In this document: positions 47,206 through 57,124 of the stretch, one piece after another
Layout of the letters: each line of letters opens with the position of its first letter
Position numbering within the stretch: the stretch's first letter is position 1
NCBI RefSeq assembly: GCF_900106035.1
Contig: NZ_FNUC01000003.1
Location: 3,031,501-3,095,500 of the forward strand
Length of the DNA: 64,000 nt
Direction: 5' to 3'
Origin: Jiangella alba
Lineage (GTDB): Bacteria; Actinomycetota; Actinomycetes; Jiangellales; Jiangellaceae
The notes under the pieces: model-generated
Databases searched by the model: none
What the model was told of the DNA's origin: nothing
What the model saw: the letters and a program-made list of their open reading frames with translations, nothing else
Program-made: the position numbers and the translations under genes

Positions 47206-48270
47206 ATGCGACTCCCGGTCCTGCCGCCCGTGCCGCCGATGCTGGCCAAGCCCGTCAAGGGCATCCCCGACGGCGATCTCAGCTTCGAGCCCAAGTGGGA
47301 CGGCTTCCGGTCCATCATCTTCCGCGACGGCGACGACGTCGAGATCGGCAGCCGCAACGAGAAGCCGATGACCAGGTACTTCCCCGAGCTGGTCGAAGCG
47401 GTGAAGGCCGAGTTCCCGCCGCGCGCCGTCGTCGACGGCGAGATCGTGCTGGTCGGCGAGTCCGGCGACCGCCTCGACTTCGAGATGCTGCAGCAGCGCA
47501 TCCACCCCGCCGCCAGCCGCGTCAAGATGCTCTCCGAGACCGTGCCGGCCAAGTTCGTCGCGTTCGACCTCCTCGCCCTCGGCGACGACGACTACACCCA
47601 GCGGCCGTTCCGCGAGCGCCGCGCCGCCCTCGTCGAGGCGTTCGCCGCCGCGAAGGCGCCCATCCACGTCACCACCGCCACCACCGACAAGGCGCTGGCC
47701 GAGCAGTGGTTCCACCAGTTCGAAGGGGCCGGCCTCGACGGCGTCATCGCCAAGCCGCAGGACGGCGTCTACGAGCCCGACAAGCGGGTGATGTTCAAGA
47801 TCAAGCACGAGCGCACCGCCGACTGCGTCGTCGCCGGCTACCGCGTGCACAAGAGCGGGCCCGACCGCATCGGCTCGCTGCTGCTCGGCCTCTACGGCGA
47901 CGACGGCGTGCTGGCCAGCGTCGGCGTCATCGGGGCGTTCCCCATGAAGCGGCGCGAAGAGCTGTTCCAGGAGCTGCAGCCGCTGGTCACGTCGTTCGAC
48001 GACCACCCGTGGTCGTGGGCGAAGCAGGAAGAGGGCACCCGCACCCCGCGCAACGCCGAGTACAGCCGGTGGAGCAACGGCAAGGACCTCTCGTTCGTCC
48101 CACTGCGCCCCGAGCGCGTCGTCGAGGTCCGCTACGACCACATGGAGGGCGTGCGGTTCCGGCACACCGCGCAGTTCGTCCGCTGGCGGCCCGACCGCGA
48201 ACCCGAGTCGTGCACGTACGCGCAACTGGAGGAACCGGTCAAGTTCGACCTCGCGGACGTGCTGGGCTGA
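47206..48270 (+). CDS. ligC: ATP-dependent DNA ligase (LigC/LigD-type)
   Basis: 354 residues. Adenylation motif I PKWDGFRSI (active Lys30), then motif IIIa/IV VVDGEIVLVGE, motif V DGVIAKPQDGVYEPDKRVMFKIK and a C-terminal OB domain (AEYSRWSNGKDLSFVPL). It is the stand-alone ligase of bacterial non-homologous end-joining-like repair rather than the replicative NAD ligase. The polymerase domain is a separate gene at 48949, with one gene between. Confidence 0.92.
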   Translation: MRLPVLPPVPPMLAKPVKGIPDGDLSFEPKWDGFRSIIFRDGDDVEIGSRNEKPMTRYFPELVEAVKAEFPPRAVVDGEIVLVGESGDRLDFEMLQQRIHPAASRVKMLSETVPAKFVAFDLLALGDDDYTQRPFRERRAALVEAFAAAKAPIHVTTATTDKALAEQWFHQFEGAGLDGVIAKPQDGVYEPDKRVMFKIKHERTADCVVAGYRVHKSGPDRIGSLLLGLYGDDGVLASVGVIGAFPMKRREELFQELQPLVTSFDDHPWSWAKQEEGTRTPRNAEYSRWSNGKDLSFVPLRPERVVEVRYDHMEGVRFRHTAQFVRWRPDREPESCTYAQLEEPVKFDLADVLG

Positions 48271-48349
48271 TCCGCCGCCCTTGCGCGAGAATGGAACGCA
48301 GGCCGGTATGGTGTGCAACCCCGCCGGTGCCGACCCCTGGGAGGTCGCC

Positions 48350-48952
48350 ATGTCGTACAACATCGTGGTGCTCGTCGAAGAGCCCGTTGCCGACTGGGAC
48401 GCGCGTCAGATCGTGGCGCTGCACGCCGACACACCCGAACCCGTCCGCTACCACGTCCTGATCCCGGTCGAGGACGCCGCCAGCCGGGTCGAGTCGACCA
48501 TCGGATCGCTCGCCGCCAGCGAGGTCATGGGCACCGCCGCCATGTACGTCGACGAAGCCGACCTCGAGCGCGTGCACGAGGAGATCCGGGCCGCCAGCAA
48601 GCGGTCGCTGGCGCAGTCGCTCGAGGCGTTCGCGAAGACCGGCGCGCAGGCCGGCGGCGAGGTGACCGCCACCGACCCGCTCGACCGCCTGTGCGCGCTG
48701 TCGCAGGAGTGCGGCGCGGCCGAGATCATCATCCTCACCCGCCCGCACGTCGTCGCCGAACTGTTCCACGTCGACTGGACCGCCCGCGCCCGCCGACGGC
48801 TCAAGGTGCCGGTGCTGCACCTGCTGGCGAAGGGCGAACCCGACTGGGAGTCCGAGGTCGAGGCCGAGCACGCGGCCGAACGCGACCGGCGCGCGGCCGA
48901 ACGTCCGGCCGAGCGCCCCGCCGACAACGGCACCACCTCGGGGACGGCATGA
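48350..48952 (+). CDS. Universal-stress-like protein between the split LigD genes
   Basis: 200 residues. The N-terminal region (SYNIVVLVEEPVADWDARQIVALH) and EIIILTRPHVV resemble a universal-stress or receptor Rossmann fold; the middle (about 75-110) is helical, and the C-terminal 40 residues are Glu/Arg/Ala-rich and probably disordered. Its TGA overlaps the polymerase-domain ATG. Position suggests a partner of the repair polymerase or ligase, but this is inference. Confidence 0.6.
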   Translation: MSYNIVVLVEEPVADWDARQIVALHADTPEPVRYHVLIPVEDAASRVESTIGSLAASEVMGTAAMYVDEADLERVHEEIRAASKRSLAQSLEAFAKTGAQAGGEVTATDPLDRLCALSQECGAAEIIILTRPHVVAELFHVDWTARARRRLKVPVLHLLAKGEPDWESEVEAEHAAERDRRAAERPAERPADNGTTSGTA

Positions 48953-49995
48953 GGGAAGCCATCGAGCTGGAGGTCGGCGACCGCAAGGTCCGGGTGTCCA
49001 GCCCCAGCAAGGTCTACTTCCCCGAGCGCGGCCTCACCAAGCTCGACGTCGTCCAGTACTTCCTCGCCGTCGGCGACGGCATCCTCGGCGCGCTGCGCGA
49101 GCGGCCCACCACGCTGGAGCGCTGGCCCGGCGGCGTCTTCGAGGGCGCGAAGCTGTCCACGCGGCAGGACAACCGCGGCGACGCGTTCTACCAGAAGCGC
49201 ATCCCCAAGGGCGCCCCCGACTACGTCGAGACCGCCACCGTCGCGTTCCCCAGCGGCCGCACCGCCGACGAGGTGTGCCCCACCGAGCTGGCCGTCGTCG
49301 TGTGGGCGGCCAACCTCGGCACGCTGACGTTCCACCCGTGGCCGGTCCGCCGTCCCGACGCCGAGCACCCCGACCAGCTGCGCATCGACCTCGACCCGCA
49401 GCCCGGCACCGACTACGCCGACGCCGTGGTCGTCGCCCACGAGGCCCGGGCGCTGCTGCGCGAGCTCGGCCTGGACGCCTTCCCGAAGACGTCCGGCGGC
49501 CGCGGCATGCACCTGTACGTCCCCGTCCGGCCCGAGTGGGACTTCGTCCAGGCCCGCCGCGCCGTCATCGCGTTCGGGCGGGCCCTCGCGCGGCGGATGC
49601 CCGACCAGGTCACCGTCGACTGGTGGAAGGAGGAGCGGGGCGAGCGCATCTTCATCGACTTCAACCAGATGGCCCGCGACCGCACCATCGCCTCCGCCTA
49701 CTCCGTGCGGCCCCGCCCGCGGGCCACCGTGTCGGCGCCGCTGTCCTGGGACGAGGTCGACGACGCCCGGCCCGAGGACTTCGACATCACCACCATGCCG
49801 GCCCGCTTCGCCGCCGTCGGCGACCTCCACGCCGGTGTGACCGAGGTGGCGTACTCCTTGGAGCCGCTGCTCGAGCTCGCCGCCCGCGACGAGAAGGACC
49901 ACGACCTCGGCGACCTGCCGTACCCGCCGGAGTACCCGAAGATGCCCGGCGAGCCGCTGCGCGTGCAGCCGTCGCGCCGCGCCACCTTCGACTAG
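48949..49995 (+). CDS. ligD-pol: LigD-type polymerase domain (PolDom, NHEJ-like)
   Basis: 348 residues, archaeo-eukaryotic primase-like: early SPSKVYFPERGLTKLDVVQYF, catalytic region LRIDLDPQPGTDY with the DLD metal-binding acidic pair, TSGGRGMHLYVPV and VTVDWWKEERGERIFIDFNQMARDRTIASAYSVR. In other bacteria this domain adds nucleotides at broken ends in non-homologous end joining. Here it is a separate gene; Ku is not in the window. The start overlaps the stress-like gene (ATGA). Confidence 0.92.
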   Translation: MREAIELEVGDRKVRVSSPSKVYFPERGLTKLDVVQYFLAVGDGILGALRERPTTLERWPGGVFEGAKLSTRQDNRGDAFYQKRIPKGAPDYVETATVAFPSGRTADEVCPTELAVVVWAANLGTLTFHPWPVRRPDAEHPDQLRIDLDPQPGTDYADAVVVAHEARALLRELGLDAFPKTSGGRGMHLYVPVRPEWDFVQARRAVIAFGRALARRMPDQVTVDWWKEERGERIFIDFNQMARDRTIASAYSVRPRPRATVSAPLSWDEVDDARPEDFDITTMPARFAAVGDLHAGVTEVAYSLEPLLELAARDEKDHDLGDLPYPPEYPKMPGEPLRVQPSRRATFD

Positions 49996-50029
49996 GGAAC
50001 ACCGCCATCGTCCAGGGGGTTTTCCAGGT

Positions 50030-50446
50030 ATGAGCTACGAGATCGAGAAGACCGACGCCGAGTGGCGGGCCGAGCTGACGCCCGATGAGTACCACGTCCT
50101 GCGCGAGGCCGGCACCGAGCGCGCCTTCACCAGCCCGCTCGAGCACGCCGACGACCAGCCGTTCGTCTACTCCTGTCGGGCCTGCGGCGCCGAGCTGTTC
50201 GAGTCCGCCACCAAGTTCGACGCCCAGTGCGGCTGGCCGTCGTTCTACGAGCCGCTGGCCGACGACCGCGTCGAGTACATCGAGGACCGCAGCTTCGGCG
50301 CGGTCCGCACCGAGGTCCGCTGCGCCCGCTGCGGCTCGCACCTGGGCCACGTCTTCCGGGGCGAGGGCTTCGCCACCCCGACCGACCTGCGCTACTGCAT
50401 CAACGGCATCTCGCTGCAGCGGCGGGAAGGCGATCCGGCACACTGA
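50030..50446 (+). CDS. msrB: Peptide methionine (R)-S-oxide reductase
   Basis: 138 residues. Zinc cysteines CRACG and CARCG, the GWPSFYEPL motif and the catalytic cysteine in DLRYCINGISLQ are present; the usual resolving region is replaced (ING instead of INS). Repairs R-methionine sulfoxide in proteins. Preceded by ATG with CCAGGT. It is followed 5 bases later by the acetyltransferase gene. Confidence 0.95.
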   Translation: MSYEIEKTDAEWRAELTPDEYHVLREAGTERAFTSPLEHADDQPFVYSCRACGAELFESATKFDAQCGWPSFYEPLADDRVEYIEDRSFGAVRTEVRCARCGSHLGHVFRGEGFATPTDLRYCINGISLQRREGDPAH

Positions 50447-50450
50447 GCCG

Positions 50451-50894
50451 GTGGACCTCACCCTGCACTCCGCGACCATCGACCGGCTCGACGCGACGAC
50501 GCTGTACCGGCTGCTGCGCCTGCGCTCCGACGTGTTCGTCGTCGAGCAGGGCGACCCCTATCCCGAGCTGGACGGCCGCGACCTCGAGCCGTCCGCCGTC
50601 CACCTGTGGCTGGCCCGCGGCGACGAGCCGGTCGGTTACCTGCGCATCCTCGACGCCCCCGACGGCGCGGCCCGCATCGGCCGGGTCGTCGTGGCGCCGT
50701 CCGCCCGCGGCGCCGGCCTGGCCGGGCGGCTGATGGACGCCGCGCTGGACCGCATCGGCCCGCGTCGATGCGTGCTGGCCGCCCAGATCCAGCTGGCTGG
50801 CTTCTACGGCCGCTACGGCTTCACCGTCACCGGCCCCGAATTCCTCGACGGCCACATCCCGCACCTGCCGATGGCCCGCCCGGCGACCGGCTGA
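50451..50894 (+). CDS. ElaA-like GNAT acetyltransferase
   Basis: 147 residues: LYRLLRLRSDVFVVEQGDPYPELDGRD (ElaA-type substrate loop) then GRVVVAPSARGAGLAGRLMDAAL (acetyl-CoA binding) and AAQIQLAGFYGRYGFT. The acceptor is unknown. The GTG start lies 5 bases after msrB, so they are co-transcribed. Confidence 0.85.
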   Translation: MDLTLHSATIDRLDATTLYRLLRLRSDVFVVEQGDPYPELDGRDLEPSAVHLWLARGDEPVGYLRILDAPDGAARIGRVVVAPSARGAGLAGRLMDAALDRIGPRRCVLAAQIQLAGFYGRYGFTVTGPEFLDGHIPHLPMARPATG

Positions 50895-50958
50895 CGGCCG
50901 TCCCCCAACCGGATCGGCCCGCCGTTCGTCCTAGTGGGTGAGAGGGCGGAGGTGGCGG

Positions 50959-51462
50959 GTGGCGAGCTGGGAGCACGTCTTCACCGATCTGGCGGAGACC
51001 CGCGGCCAGGCGCTGCTGCGCTACGCCTACCTGCTGACCGGTGACGCCGCCGAGGCGGCCGACCTGGTGCAGGAGGCGCTGCTGCGCGCCTTCGGCCGGA
51101 CGACGCGCGGGCTGACGCTGGAGTCGGCCGAGGCGTACGTGCGGCGCGCGATCCTCACCATCCACGTCGACGGGCGGCGCAGGTCGGGCCGGTGGCTGCG
51201 GGTCCGGCACCTCGTCGCCGCCCGCTCCGACGTCGCCGGGCCCGAGATCGCCGTCGTCGACGGCGCCGACCTGCGGTCCGCGCTGGCATCGCTGTCGCCG
51301 CGGCAGCGGGCCTGCGTGGTGCTGCACTACTACGAGGACCTCTCGGTGGCGCAGGTGGCCGACGTGCTGGGCTGCGCGCCCGGCGCGGTGAAGCGGCACC
51401 TCAGCGACGCCCGCGCCCGTCTCGAACCCCTGCTCACCGACGCGCCGGAGGAACTGCGATGA
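50959..51462 (+). CDS. ECF RNA polymerase sigma factor, SigE-family
   Basis: 167 residues with region 2 (LLRYAYLLTGDAAEAADLVQEALLRAF) and region 4 (LSPRQRACVVLHYYEDLSVAQVADVLGCAPGAVKRHLSDARARL). GTG at 50959 with GGAGG 8 bases upstream. It is coupled to the next gene, probably an anti-sigma-like membrane protein, by an ATGA overlap. Confidence 0.92.
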   Translation: MASWEHVFTDLAETRGQALLRYAYLLTGDAAEAADLVQEALLRAFGRTTRGLTLESAEAYVRRAILTIHVDGRRRSGRWLRVRHLVAARSDVAGPEIAVVDGADLRSALASLSPRQRACVVLHYYEDLSVAQVADVLGCAPGAVKRHLSDARARLEPLLTDAPEELR

Positions 51463-52175
51463 CCCTGCGCTCCCGCCTCGACGACCTCGCCGCCGACGCC
51501 CCCGGCCCCGGCGCCCTCGACCTCGACCGGATCCGCGGCCGCATCGCCCGCCGGCGGCGCACCCGCGTGGCCTCCGCAAGCGCCGCGGTGATGCTGACGG
51601 CCGCGATGTCGACGGTGGCCGCTGCGGGCCTCCTCGACCAGGGTGACGACGCGGCGCCCCCGGCCGCCGGCTCGACGCCGAGCGGCCTGCCGACGGTCGA
51701 CAAGTCCCCGGCGCCCGGACCGCAACAGGCGTTCACGTCGCGCGGCTGCGGCTGGATCGTGAAAGACCAGGGCCCCGCGCCCGACTCACCACTGCGGATG
51801 ACCGTCGAGCTCGACGACTCGGTGGACCCCGATGACTGGGACGAGCCCATCGGTACCGCCACCATCACCAACGTCAGCGAGGAACCATTCACCGGCGCGA
51901 CGGGGCCTGGCCCCGACACGTACGTGGTCCGCGACGACTCGGTGGTCACGGAACCGGGGCCACAACAGGCGTCGCTCCACGGAGTCATGCTGGCGCAGGG
52001 GCAGAGCGTCATCTATCCGGTGCACTCGTTCCTGCGCCGGTGCACGCCAGGTGACGTGACCCAGCCGCAGGACGAACCGCTCGAGCCCGGCACGTATCAG
52101 GTCTACGTCGCCTTGCAGTTCGTCGACGCCTTCACGCTGTACAGCGGGCCGATCGAGGTCGAGGTGACCGGTTAG
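51459..52175 (+). CDS. Membrane-anchored probable anti-sigma partner of the ECF factor
   Basis: 238 residues. A helical N-terminal region ([16 protein letters not shown]), one membrane helix ([20 protein letters not shown]), then an extracytoplasmic domain. No zinc HxxxCxxC anti-sigma motif is present, so its control of the sigma factor is inferred from coupling and layout. Ends convergent with hemQ. Confidence 0.65.
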   Translation: MTLRSRLDDLAADAPGPGALDLDRIRGRIARRRRTRVASASAAVMLTAAMSTVAAAGLLDQGDDAAPPAAGSTPSGLPTVDKSPAPGPQQAFTSRGCGWIVKDQGPAPDSPLRMTVELDDSVDPDDWDEPIGTATITNVSEEPFTGATGPGPDTYVVRDDSVVTEPGPQQASLHGVMLAQGQSVIYPVHSFLRRCTPGDVTQPQDEPLEPGTYQVYVALQFVDAFTLYSGPIEVEVTG

Positions 52176-52876
52176 GGCAGTGCCGCCACGAGGTCGGGCA
52201 GCTCCAGCCGGCGGCCGGTGTAGAAAGGCACCTCTTCGCGGACGTGCCGCCGCGCCGTCGAGCCGCGCAGGTGCCGCATGAGGTCGACGATGCGGTGCAG
52301 CTCGTCGGCCTCGAAGGCGAGGATCCACTCGTAGTCGCCGAGGGAGAACGACGCGACGGTGTTGGCGCGCACGTCGGGGTAGTCGCGGGCCATCTTGCCG
52401 TGGTCGGCGAGCATCTGGCGCCGCTCGGCGTCGGGCAGCAGGTACCACTCGTAGGACCGCACGAACGGGTACACCGACACGTACGCGCGCGGCTCCTCAT
52501 CGGCGAGGAAGGCGGGGATGTGGCTCTTGTTGAACTCGGCCGGACGGTGGATGGCGGCCTGCGACCAGACGGGGTCGAGCTGGCGGCCGAACGCGGTGCC
52601 GCGGAAGCGGTGGTACGCCGTCTGGAGGTCCTCGATTGCCGGTGCGTGCCACCAGATGAGGAGGTCGGCGTCGGCGCGCAGGCCGGCGACGTCGTAGGTG
52701 CCACGGATGACGACGTCCTTTGCGGCGAGCTCAGCGAACAGCGCCGTGACCTCGTCGGCGAGGTCGGACCGCGACGTGGCGCCGAGCGGCGCGCGCAGCC
52801 GGAACACCGACCACATGGTGTAGCGGATGACCTGGTTCAGCTCGCGGGCCTTCGGCTTGGACGCGGTGTCGCTCAT
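52172..52876 (-). CDS. hemQ: Coproheme decarboxylase (chlorite-dismutase family)
   Basis: 234 residues, last step of the coproporphyrin route, turning coproheme III into heme b. Family motifs: [75 protein letters not shown] and [12 protein letters not shown]. Start at 52876 overlaps the upstream hemY stop (ATGA). Order hemY then hemQ, with hemE near, supports this pathway. Confidence 0.92.
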   Translation of the reverse strand: MSDTASKPKARELNQVIRYTMWSVFRLRAPLGATSRSDLADEVTALFAELAAKDVVIRGTYDVAGLRADADLLIWWHAPAIEDLQTAYHRFRGTAFGRQLDPVWSQAAIHRPAEFNKSHIPAFLADEEPRAYVSVYPFVRSYEWYLLPDAERRQMLADHGKMARDYPDVRANTVASFSLGDYEWILAFEADELHRIVDLMRHLRGSTARRHVREEVPFYTGRRLELPDLVAALP

Positions 52877-54360
52877 GTCTCGATCCTGGCACGCCGCTCC
52901 GACAGGTACGCGCCCACCCTCCCCGCGGCGTCGCGGGCGGCCCCGACGCAGGCCGCGATGCCGACGCCGTCGTACACGGCGCCGCACACGGCCAGCCCGG
53001 GCACGGGCTCGACGGCGGCCCTGATGCGCGCGACGCGGTCCAGGTGCCCGACGGCGTACTGGGGCAGCGCCCCGCCCCACCGGGTCACCCGCGAGTCGAC
53101 GACGCCACCCGCGTAGCCCGTCGCGCCCCGGACGTCGGCCAGCGCGGCCGCGACCAGCTCGTCGTCGTCGCGCTGCAGGGCACGGGCCTCGCCGTGCCGG
53201 CCGAGGGACGCGCGCAGCAGCACCAGCCCGCCGGCCCGCCCACCCAGCCACGGCCACTTCACCGACGAGTACGTCACCGCCTTGATCGTCCGCCCGTCCA
53301 CCGGCGGCACCAGGAACCCCGACGTCGACGGCGCCGTCGGGAACCCGCCCGCAGGCAGCGCGAGCGTGACGATCGCCATGCTGGCCGCCTCGACGCCGCC
53401 CAGTTCCGCCGCGGCCACCGGGGCCGCCGACGCCAGCAGCCGGGCCGCCGCCACCGCCGGCGTCGCCACCACGACCGCGTCGACCTCCAGCACCGACGGC
53501 TCCGGGACCGGCCCGGTCACCAGCCGCCAGCCGTCCGGCGTCCGCTCGATGGAGCGCACCGTCACGCCGGTCCGCACCTCGGCCCCGGACGCCGCCGCCA
53601 CCGCACCCGGCAGCCGGCCGACGCCGCCGGTCAGCCCGGCGAACACCGGCCCGGCGGACGCCGGAGCCGCCGCGGACCCCGGAGCCGCCGCAGACGCCGG
53701 AGCCGCCGCAGACCCCGGGGCCGACGGCGGACCCGCGGCCACCGCCGACACCGCCTCGCCGAGCGACTGCGCCGTCCGTGCCGCGGCGCCCAGCGCCGGC
53801 ACCGTCGCGTCCAGCGACAGCTCGTCCGCCCGCCCCGCGTACACGCCGCCGAGCAGCGGCTCGACCAGCCGGTCGGCCACCGCGTCGCCGTACCGCGACC
53901 GCACCAGCCGGCCGATCGCGACGTCCCCGTCCACGCTCAGCGGGTCGGCGGCGTCGCGGACGATCGCGGCCGTCATCTCGGCCGGCGTCAGCACGCCGGT
54001 CAGCCGCGCGGGGTCGGCGGGCACGCCCATGACCGTCCCGGCCGGCAGCGCGACGATGGAGCCGCGGCTCCACAGCCCGGCGCCGACGGCCGCGGGGTGC
54101 ACGATGTCGTCGCCGAGCCCGACGTCGCGGGCCAGCTCGACCGCCTCGGGCCGGCGCGCCAGCAGCGACTCCGCGCCCTCGTCGACGGGCAGCCCGGCCA
54201 CGTCGGACACCCGCAGGTGCCCGCCCACGACCGGCTGCTTCTCCAGCACCACGATCTGCGCCGACGCCCCGAGTGACTGCCGCAGGAACCACGCCGCCGC
54301 CAGTCCGCTGATCCCGCCACCGACGACCGCCACGCGCACTCCGCTCACGCGCCCCAGCAT
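52873..54360 (-). CDS. hemY: Coproporphyrinogen III oxidase (HemY/HemG-like)
   Basis: About 495 residues. FAD dinucleotide fold [19 protein letters not shown] and the [17 protein letters not shown] segment, typical of HemY. It oxidises coproporphyrinogen III before iron insertion and HemQ. A low-complexity insert ([13 protein letters not shown] repeats, about residues 215-245) arises from an 18-bp repeat in the DNA (53658-53729). The start may be ATG 54360 or GTG 54348. Translationally coupled to hemQ. Confidence 0.9.
   Translation of the reverse strand: MLGRVSGVRVAVVGGGISGLAAAWFLRQSLGASAQIVVLEKQPVVGGHLRVSDVAGLPVDEGAESLLARRPEAVELARDVGLGDDIVHPAAVGAGLWSRGSIVALPAGTVMGVPADPARLTGVLTPAEMTAAIVRDAADPLSVDGDVAIGRLVRSRYGDAVADRLVEPLLGGVYAGRADELSLDATVPALGAAARTAQSLGEAVSAVAAGPPSAPGSAAAPASAAAPGSAAAPASAGPVFAGLTGGVGRLPGAVAAASGAEVRTGVTVRSIERTPDGWRLVTGPVPEPSVLEVDAVVVATPAVAAARLLASAAPVAAAELGGVEAASMAIVTLALPAGGFPTAPSTSGFLVPPVDGRTIKAVTYSSVKWPWLGGRAGGLVLLRASLGRHGEARALQRDDDELVAAALADVRGATGYAGGVVDSRVTRWGGALPQYAVGHLDRVARIRAAVEPVPGLAVCGAVYDGVGIAACVGAARDAAGRVGAYLSERRARIET
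53658..53729. repeat. 18-bp tandem repeat inside hemY
   Basis: Four in-frame units (GA-CGCCGGAGCCGCCGC and close variants) encode the Ala/Pro/Ser insert in hemY. Unit number could vary between strains. Confidence 0.6.
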
Positions 54361-54477
54361 CCCATGCGCCCATCTCACGCCCGTGACCAGGTCGTTCCCC
54401 GATCGTGACCAGCCGGTCCGCAACCCCGCCGCGGGCCGTCCCGTCGAACCTGGCAACACCGACCTCGGGGAGGCGTC

Positions 54478-55416
54478 ATGACACGACGGACGACGTTCGG
54501 GACGGCGGCTGCGCTGCTGGCGGCGCTCGCGCTGGCCGGCTGCGGCGGCGGGAACGACAGCGACAGCGGCGGCGCGTCGGCGGCCGACGAGCCCGCGCCG
54601 GCGGCCGAGGCGCCGCAGGAGAACGCGGCCGGCGACGGCGACCGGGCCGCCGGGGGCGGCGAGGACGAGGGCGAGAGCGACGGGGCCGGCAGCGGCGTCA
54701 TCGCCAACGTCGCCAACGCGGTCGACGGCCGGTCGATCATCTACACCGTCGACCTCACCCTCACCACCGACGACGTCGTCGTCGCGGCGAACCGGGCCGC
54801 GGCCGCCACCGTCGCCGCCGGTGGGTACGTCGCCGACGAGCAGGTCTACGGCGACGACAACGCCGTCCTCACGCTCAAGGTGCCGTCGGCCGAGCACCAG
54901 AACACCGTCGCCGAGCTCGAGGCGCTCGGCGAGGTCTCCAGCCGCAGCCGCGGCACCGAGGACGTCACGCAGGAGGTCGTCGACGTCGCGTCGCGCATCG
55001 AGTCGCAGCGCGCCAGCATCGCCCGCATCCGTGCTCTGCTGGCCGAGGCGACCGCGCTGGCCGACGTCGTCAGCATCGAGTCCGAGCTGGCCACCCGCGA
55101 GGCCGACCTCGACGCGCTGCTGAGCCGGCAGGAGCAGCTGGCCGACCTGACCGCGATGGCCACCGTCACCCTGCAGCTGTTCGAGAACGGCGACGAGCCG
55201 GCCCAGCCGGACGACGACGACGGCGGCTTCCTCGCCGGGCTGGCCGGCGGCTGGGACGCGTTCGTCACCGTCGGCGGCGGATTCCTGACCGGCCTCGGTG
55301 CGGTGCTGCCGTTCGCCGCCGTCGCGGCGCTGGTCGGCGTCCCCGCCTGGCAGATCCTCAAGCGGCGACGGGGGACGCGTCAGCCGGCGCCGCTGCCGGA
55401 GTCGCCCGTCGCCTGA
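54478..55416 (+). CDS. DUF4349 lipoprotein
   Basis: 312 residues: lipobox LAGC ([10 protein letters not shown]), an acidic linker, a beta domain ([24 protein letters not shown]), the DUF4349 core [55 protein letters not shown], and a C-terminal membrane helix followed by Lys/Arg. DUF4349 lipoproteins are widespread in Gram-positives; function unknown. It converges with hemE (overlap 37 bases). Confidence 0.85.
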   Translation: MTRRTTFGTAAALLAALALAGCGGGNDSDSGGASAADEPAPAAEAPQENAAGDGDRAAGGGEDEGESDGAGSGVIANVANAVDGRSIIYTVDLTLTTDDVVVAANRAAAATVAAGGYVADEQVYGDDNAVLTLKVPSAEHQNTVAELEALGEVSSRSRGTEDVTQEVVDVASRIESQRASIARIRALLAEATALADVVSIESELATREADLDALLSRQEQLADLTAMATVTLQLFENGDEPAQPDDDDGGFLAGLAGGWDAFVTVGGGFLTGLGAVLPFAAVAALVGVPAWQILKRRRGTRQPAPLPESPVA

Positions 55417-56453
55417 ACGGTCTCGACCACGCGGGCCAGCACGTCCGGGTCGGTGGTCGGGAGCACGCCGTGGCCGAGGTTGAAGATGTGCGCCGGCGCC
55501 CGCCGGCCCTCGGCCACGATGCGGTGCACCTCGCGCTCGACGACCGGCCAGTCGGCGCCCAGCAGCGCGGGATCGAGGTTGCCCTGCAGCGGCTTGCCCG
55601 GCACCCGCAGCGCGGCCTCGTCCAGCGGCAGCCGCCAGTCGACGCCCACGACGTCCGCGCCGGCCGAGGCCATGAGCGGCAGGAACTCGGACGTCCCGAC
55701 GCCGAAGTGGATGCGCGGCACGTCGATGACGCTGTCGAGGACCTCGGCGCTGTGCGGGTGGACGAACTTGGCGTAGTCGGCGGCCGACAGCGCGCCGGCC
55801 CACGAGTCGAACAGCTGGACGGCGCTCGCGCCGGCCCGCACCTGGACGTCGAGGAACGTCGAGGAGATGCCGGCGACCCGGCTGAGCAGCTCGTGCCACA
55901 GCTCAGGGTCGCTGTGCATGAGCGCCTTGGTGACCTCGTGGTTCTTCGACGGCCCGCCCTCGACGAGGTACGACGCCAGCGTGAACGGCGCGCCGGCGAA
56001 GCCGATCAGCGGCGTGCCGCCCAGCTCCCCCACCAGCGTGCGCACCGCCTCGTCGACGAACGCGACGTCGCCGGGCTCGAGCGGGCGCAGCTGGTCGAGG
56101 TCGGCGCGGGACCGGATCGGGTGGCCCAGCACCGGCCCGATGCCCGGCTTCACGTCGACGTCGACGCCGACCGCCCGCAGCGGCACCACGATGTCGGAGT
56201 AGAAGATGGCGGCGTCGACGCCGTAGCGGCGGACCGGCTGCAGGGTGATCTCGGTCACCATGTCGGGCCGGGTGCACGATTCCAGCATCGGCACGCCCTC
56301 GCGCAGCCGCCGGTACTCGGGCAGCGAACGTCCCGCCTGGCGCATGAACCACACAGGTGGACGGCTCGTGCGCTCGCCGCGGCAGGCGCGCAGGAACAGG
56401 CTGTCGGACGGATCCGCGGGCGCGGTGGCGTTGTCGTCGAAGGTCACGGTCAC
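55380..56453 (-). CDS. hemE: Uroporphyrinogen III decarboxylase
   Basis: 357 residues from GTG 56453. HemE motifs: [30 protein letters not shown] at the N-terminus, [16 protein letters not shown] and an [17 protein letters not shown] end. It converts uroporphyrinogen III to coproporphyrinogen III, feeding hemY and hemQ nearby. A TTG at 56501 would add 16 residues but fits less well. Its 3' end overlaps the convergent DUF4349 gene by 37 bases. Confidence 0.94.
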   Translation of the reverse strand: MTVTFDDNATAPADPSDSLFLRACRGERTSRPPVWFMRQAGRSLPEYRRLREGVPMLESCTRPDMVTEITLQPVRRYGVDAAIFYSDIVVPLRAVGVDVDVKPGIGPVLGHPIRSRADLDQLRPLEPGDVAFVDEAVRTLVGELGGTPLIGFAGAPFTLASYLVEGGPSKNHEVTKALMHSDPELWHELLSRVAGISSTFLDVQVRAGASAVQLFDSWAGALSAADYAKFVHPHSAEVLDSVIDVPRIHFGVGTSEFLPLMASAGADVVGVDWRLPLDEAALRVPGKPLQGNLDPALLGADWPVVEREVHRIVAEGRRAPAHIFNLGHGVLPTTDPDVLARVVETVQATGDSGSGAG

Positions 56454-56508
56454 ATCACTGATCGTCGCATGGCGGGCGTGCCTGCCTGACGCGGCCGTCA
56501 AACGGGCC

Positions 56509-56514
56509 TAGTCT
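56509..56514 (+). promoter_or_regulatory. -10 element (TAGTCT) for leaderless DUF3000 transcription
   Basis: TAGTCT ends 7 bases before the GTG at 56522, with no ribosome site, matching the actinobacterial leaderless arrangement. It drives the DUF3000-RNase D unit and lies opposite the hemE start region. Confidence 0.55.
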
Positions 56515-56521
56515 GCCAATT

Positions 56522-57124
56522 GTGGCAAGGGACACCGAGGGTCTCCAGCCGGGGGTACCGGCTGTCTTCGAGCGTGCCGTGCGTTCCTTGACGTCCGCCC
56601 AGTTCCGGCGGGAGGTCCGCCTCGAGCAGACCCCGGCCCCGAAGCGGCTGGCGCCGCACACGCACGCGCTCAGCGCCGACGTCTTCGTCGACGAGGCCGA
56701 CGAGGACGCCACCGCCACCGGGCGGCTGGTGCTGCTCTACGACCCCGCCGGCCAGGAGGCCTGGCACGGGGAGTTCCGCCTGGTCACGTACCTGCGGGCC
56801 AGCCTCGAGCCGGAGATGGGCGCCGACCCGCTGCTGCTCGCCGTCGGCTGGACGTGGATCGTCGAGTCGCTGGCCGGCCGGTCCGCGCCGTACACCGCGG
56901 CCAGCGGCACCGTCACCCGGGTCGCGTCCGAGGGGTTCGGCGGCATGGCCGGCGAGCTGGCCAGCGCCGAGATCGAGATCCGCGCGTCCTGGACACCGCT
57001 CGAGCCCGACCTCACCGCACACGCCCTGGCCTGGGGCGACGCGTTGACGACGGCGGCCGGGCTGGTGCCGCTGCCGGCCGGCGTCGTCGCGATGCCACCG
57101 ACACGTCGTAGGCGGGACCGTTGA
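56522..57124 (+). CDS. DUF3000-domain protein
   Basis: 200 residues from a GTG start, matching actinobacterial DUF3000: QFRREVRLEQTPAPKRLAPHTHAL and FRLVTYLRASLEPEMGADPLLLAVGWTWIVE. It is found beside RNase D and hemE in many actinomycetes; function unknown. Its TGA overlaps the TTG start of the RNase D gene. Confidence 0.9.
   Translation: MARDTEGLQPGVPAVFERAVRSLTSAQFRREVRLEQTPAPKRLAPHTHALSADVFVDEADEDATATGRLVLLYDPAGQEAWHGEFRLVTYLRASLEPEMGADPLLLAVGWTWIVESLAGRSAPYTAASGTVTRVASEGFGGMAGELASAEIEIRASWTPLEPDLTAHALAWGDALTTAAGLVPLPAGVVAMPPTRRRRDR

Noticed and set aside
52172..54373. One long frame joining hemQ and upstream sequence
   Set aside because: hemQ and hemY are in different frames with an ATGA overlap and clear separate motifs.
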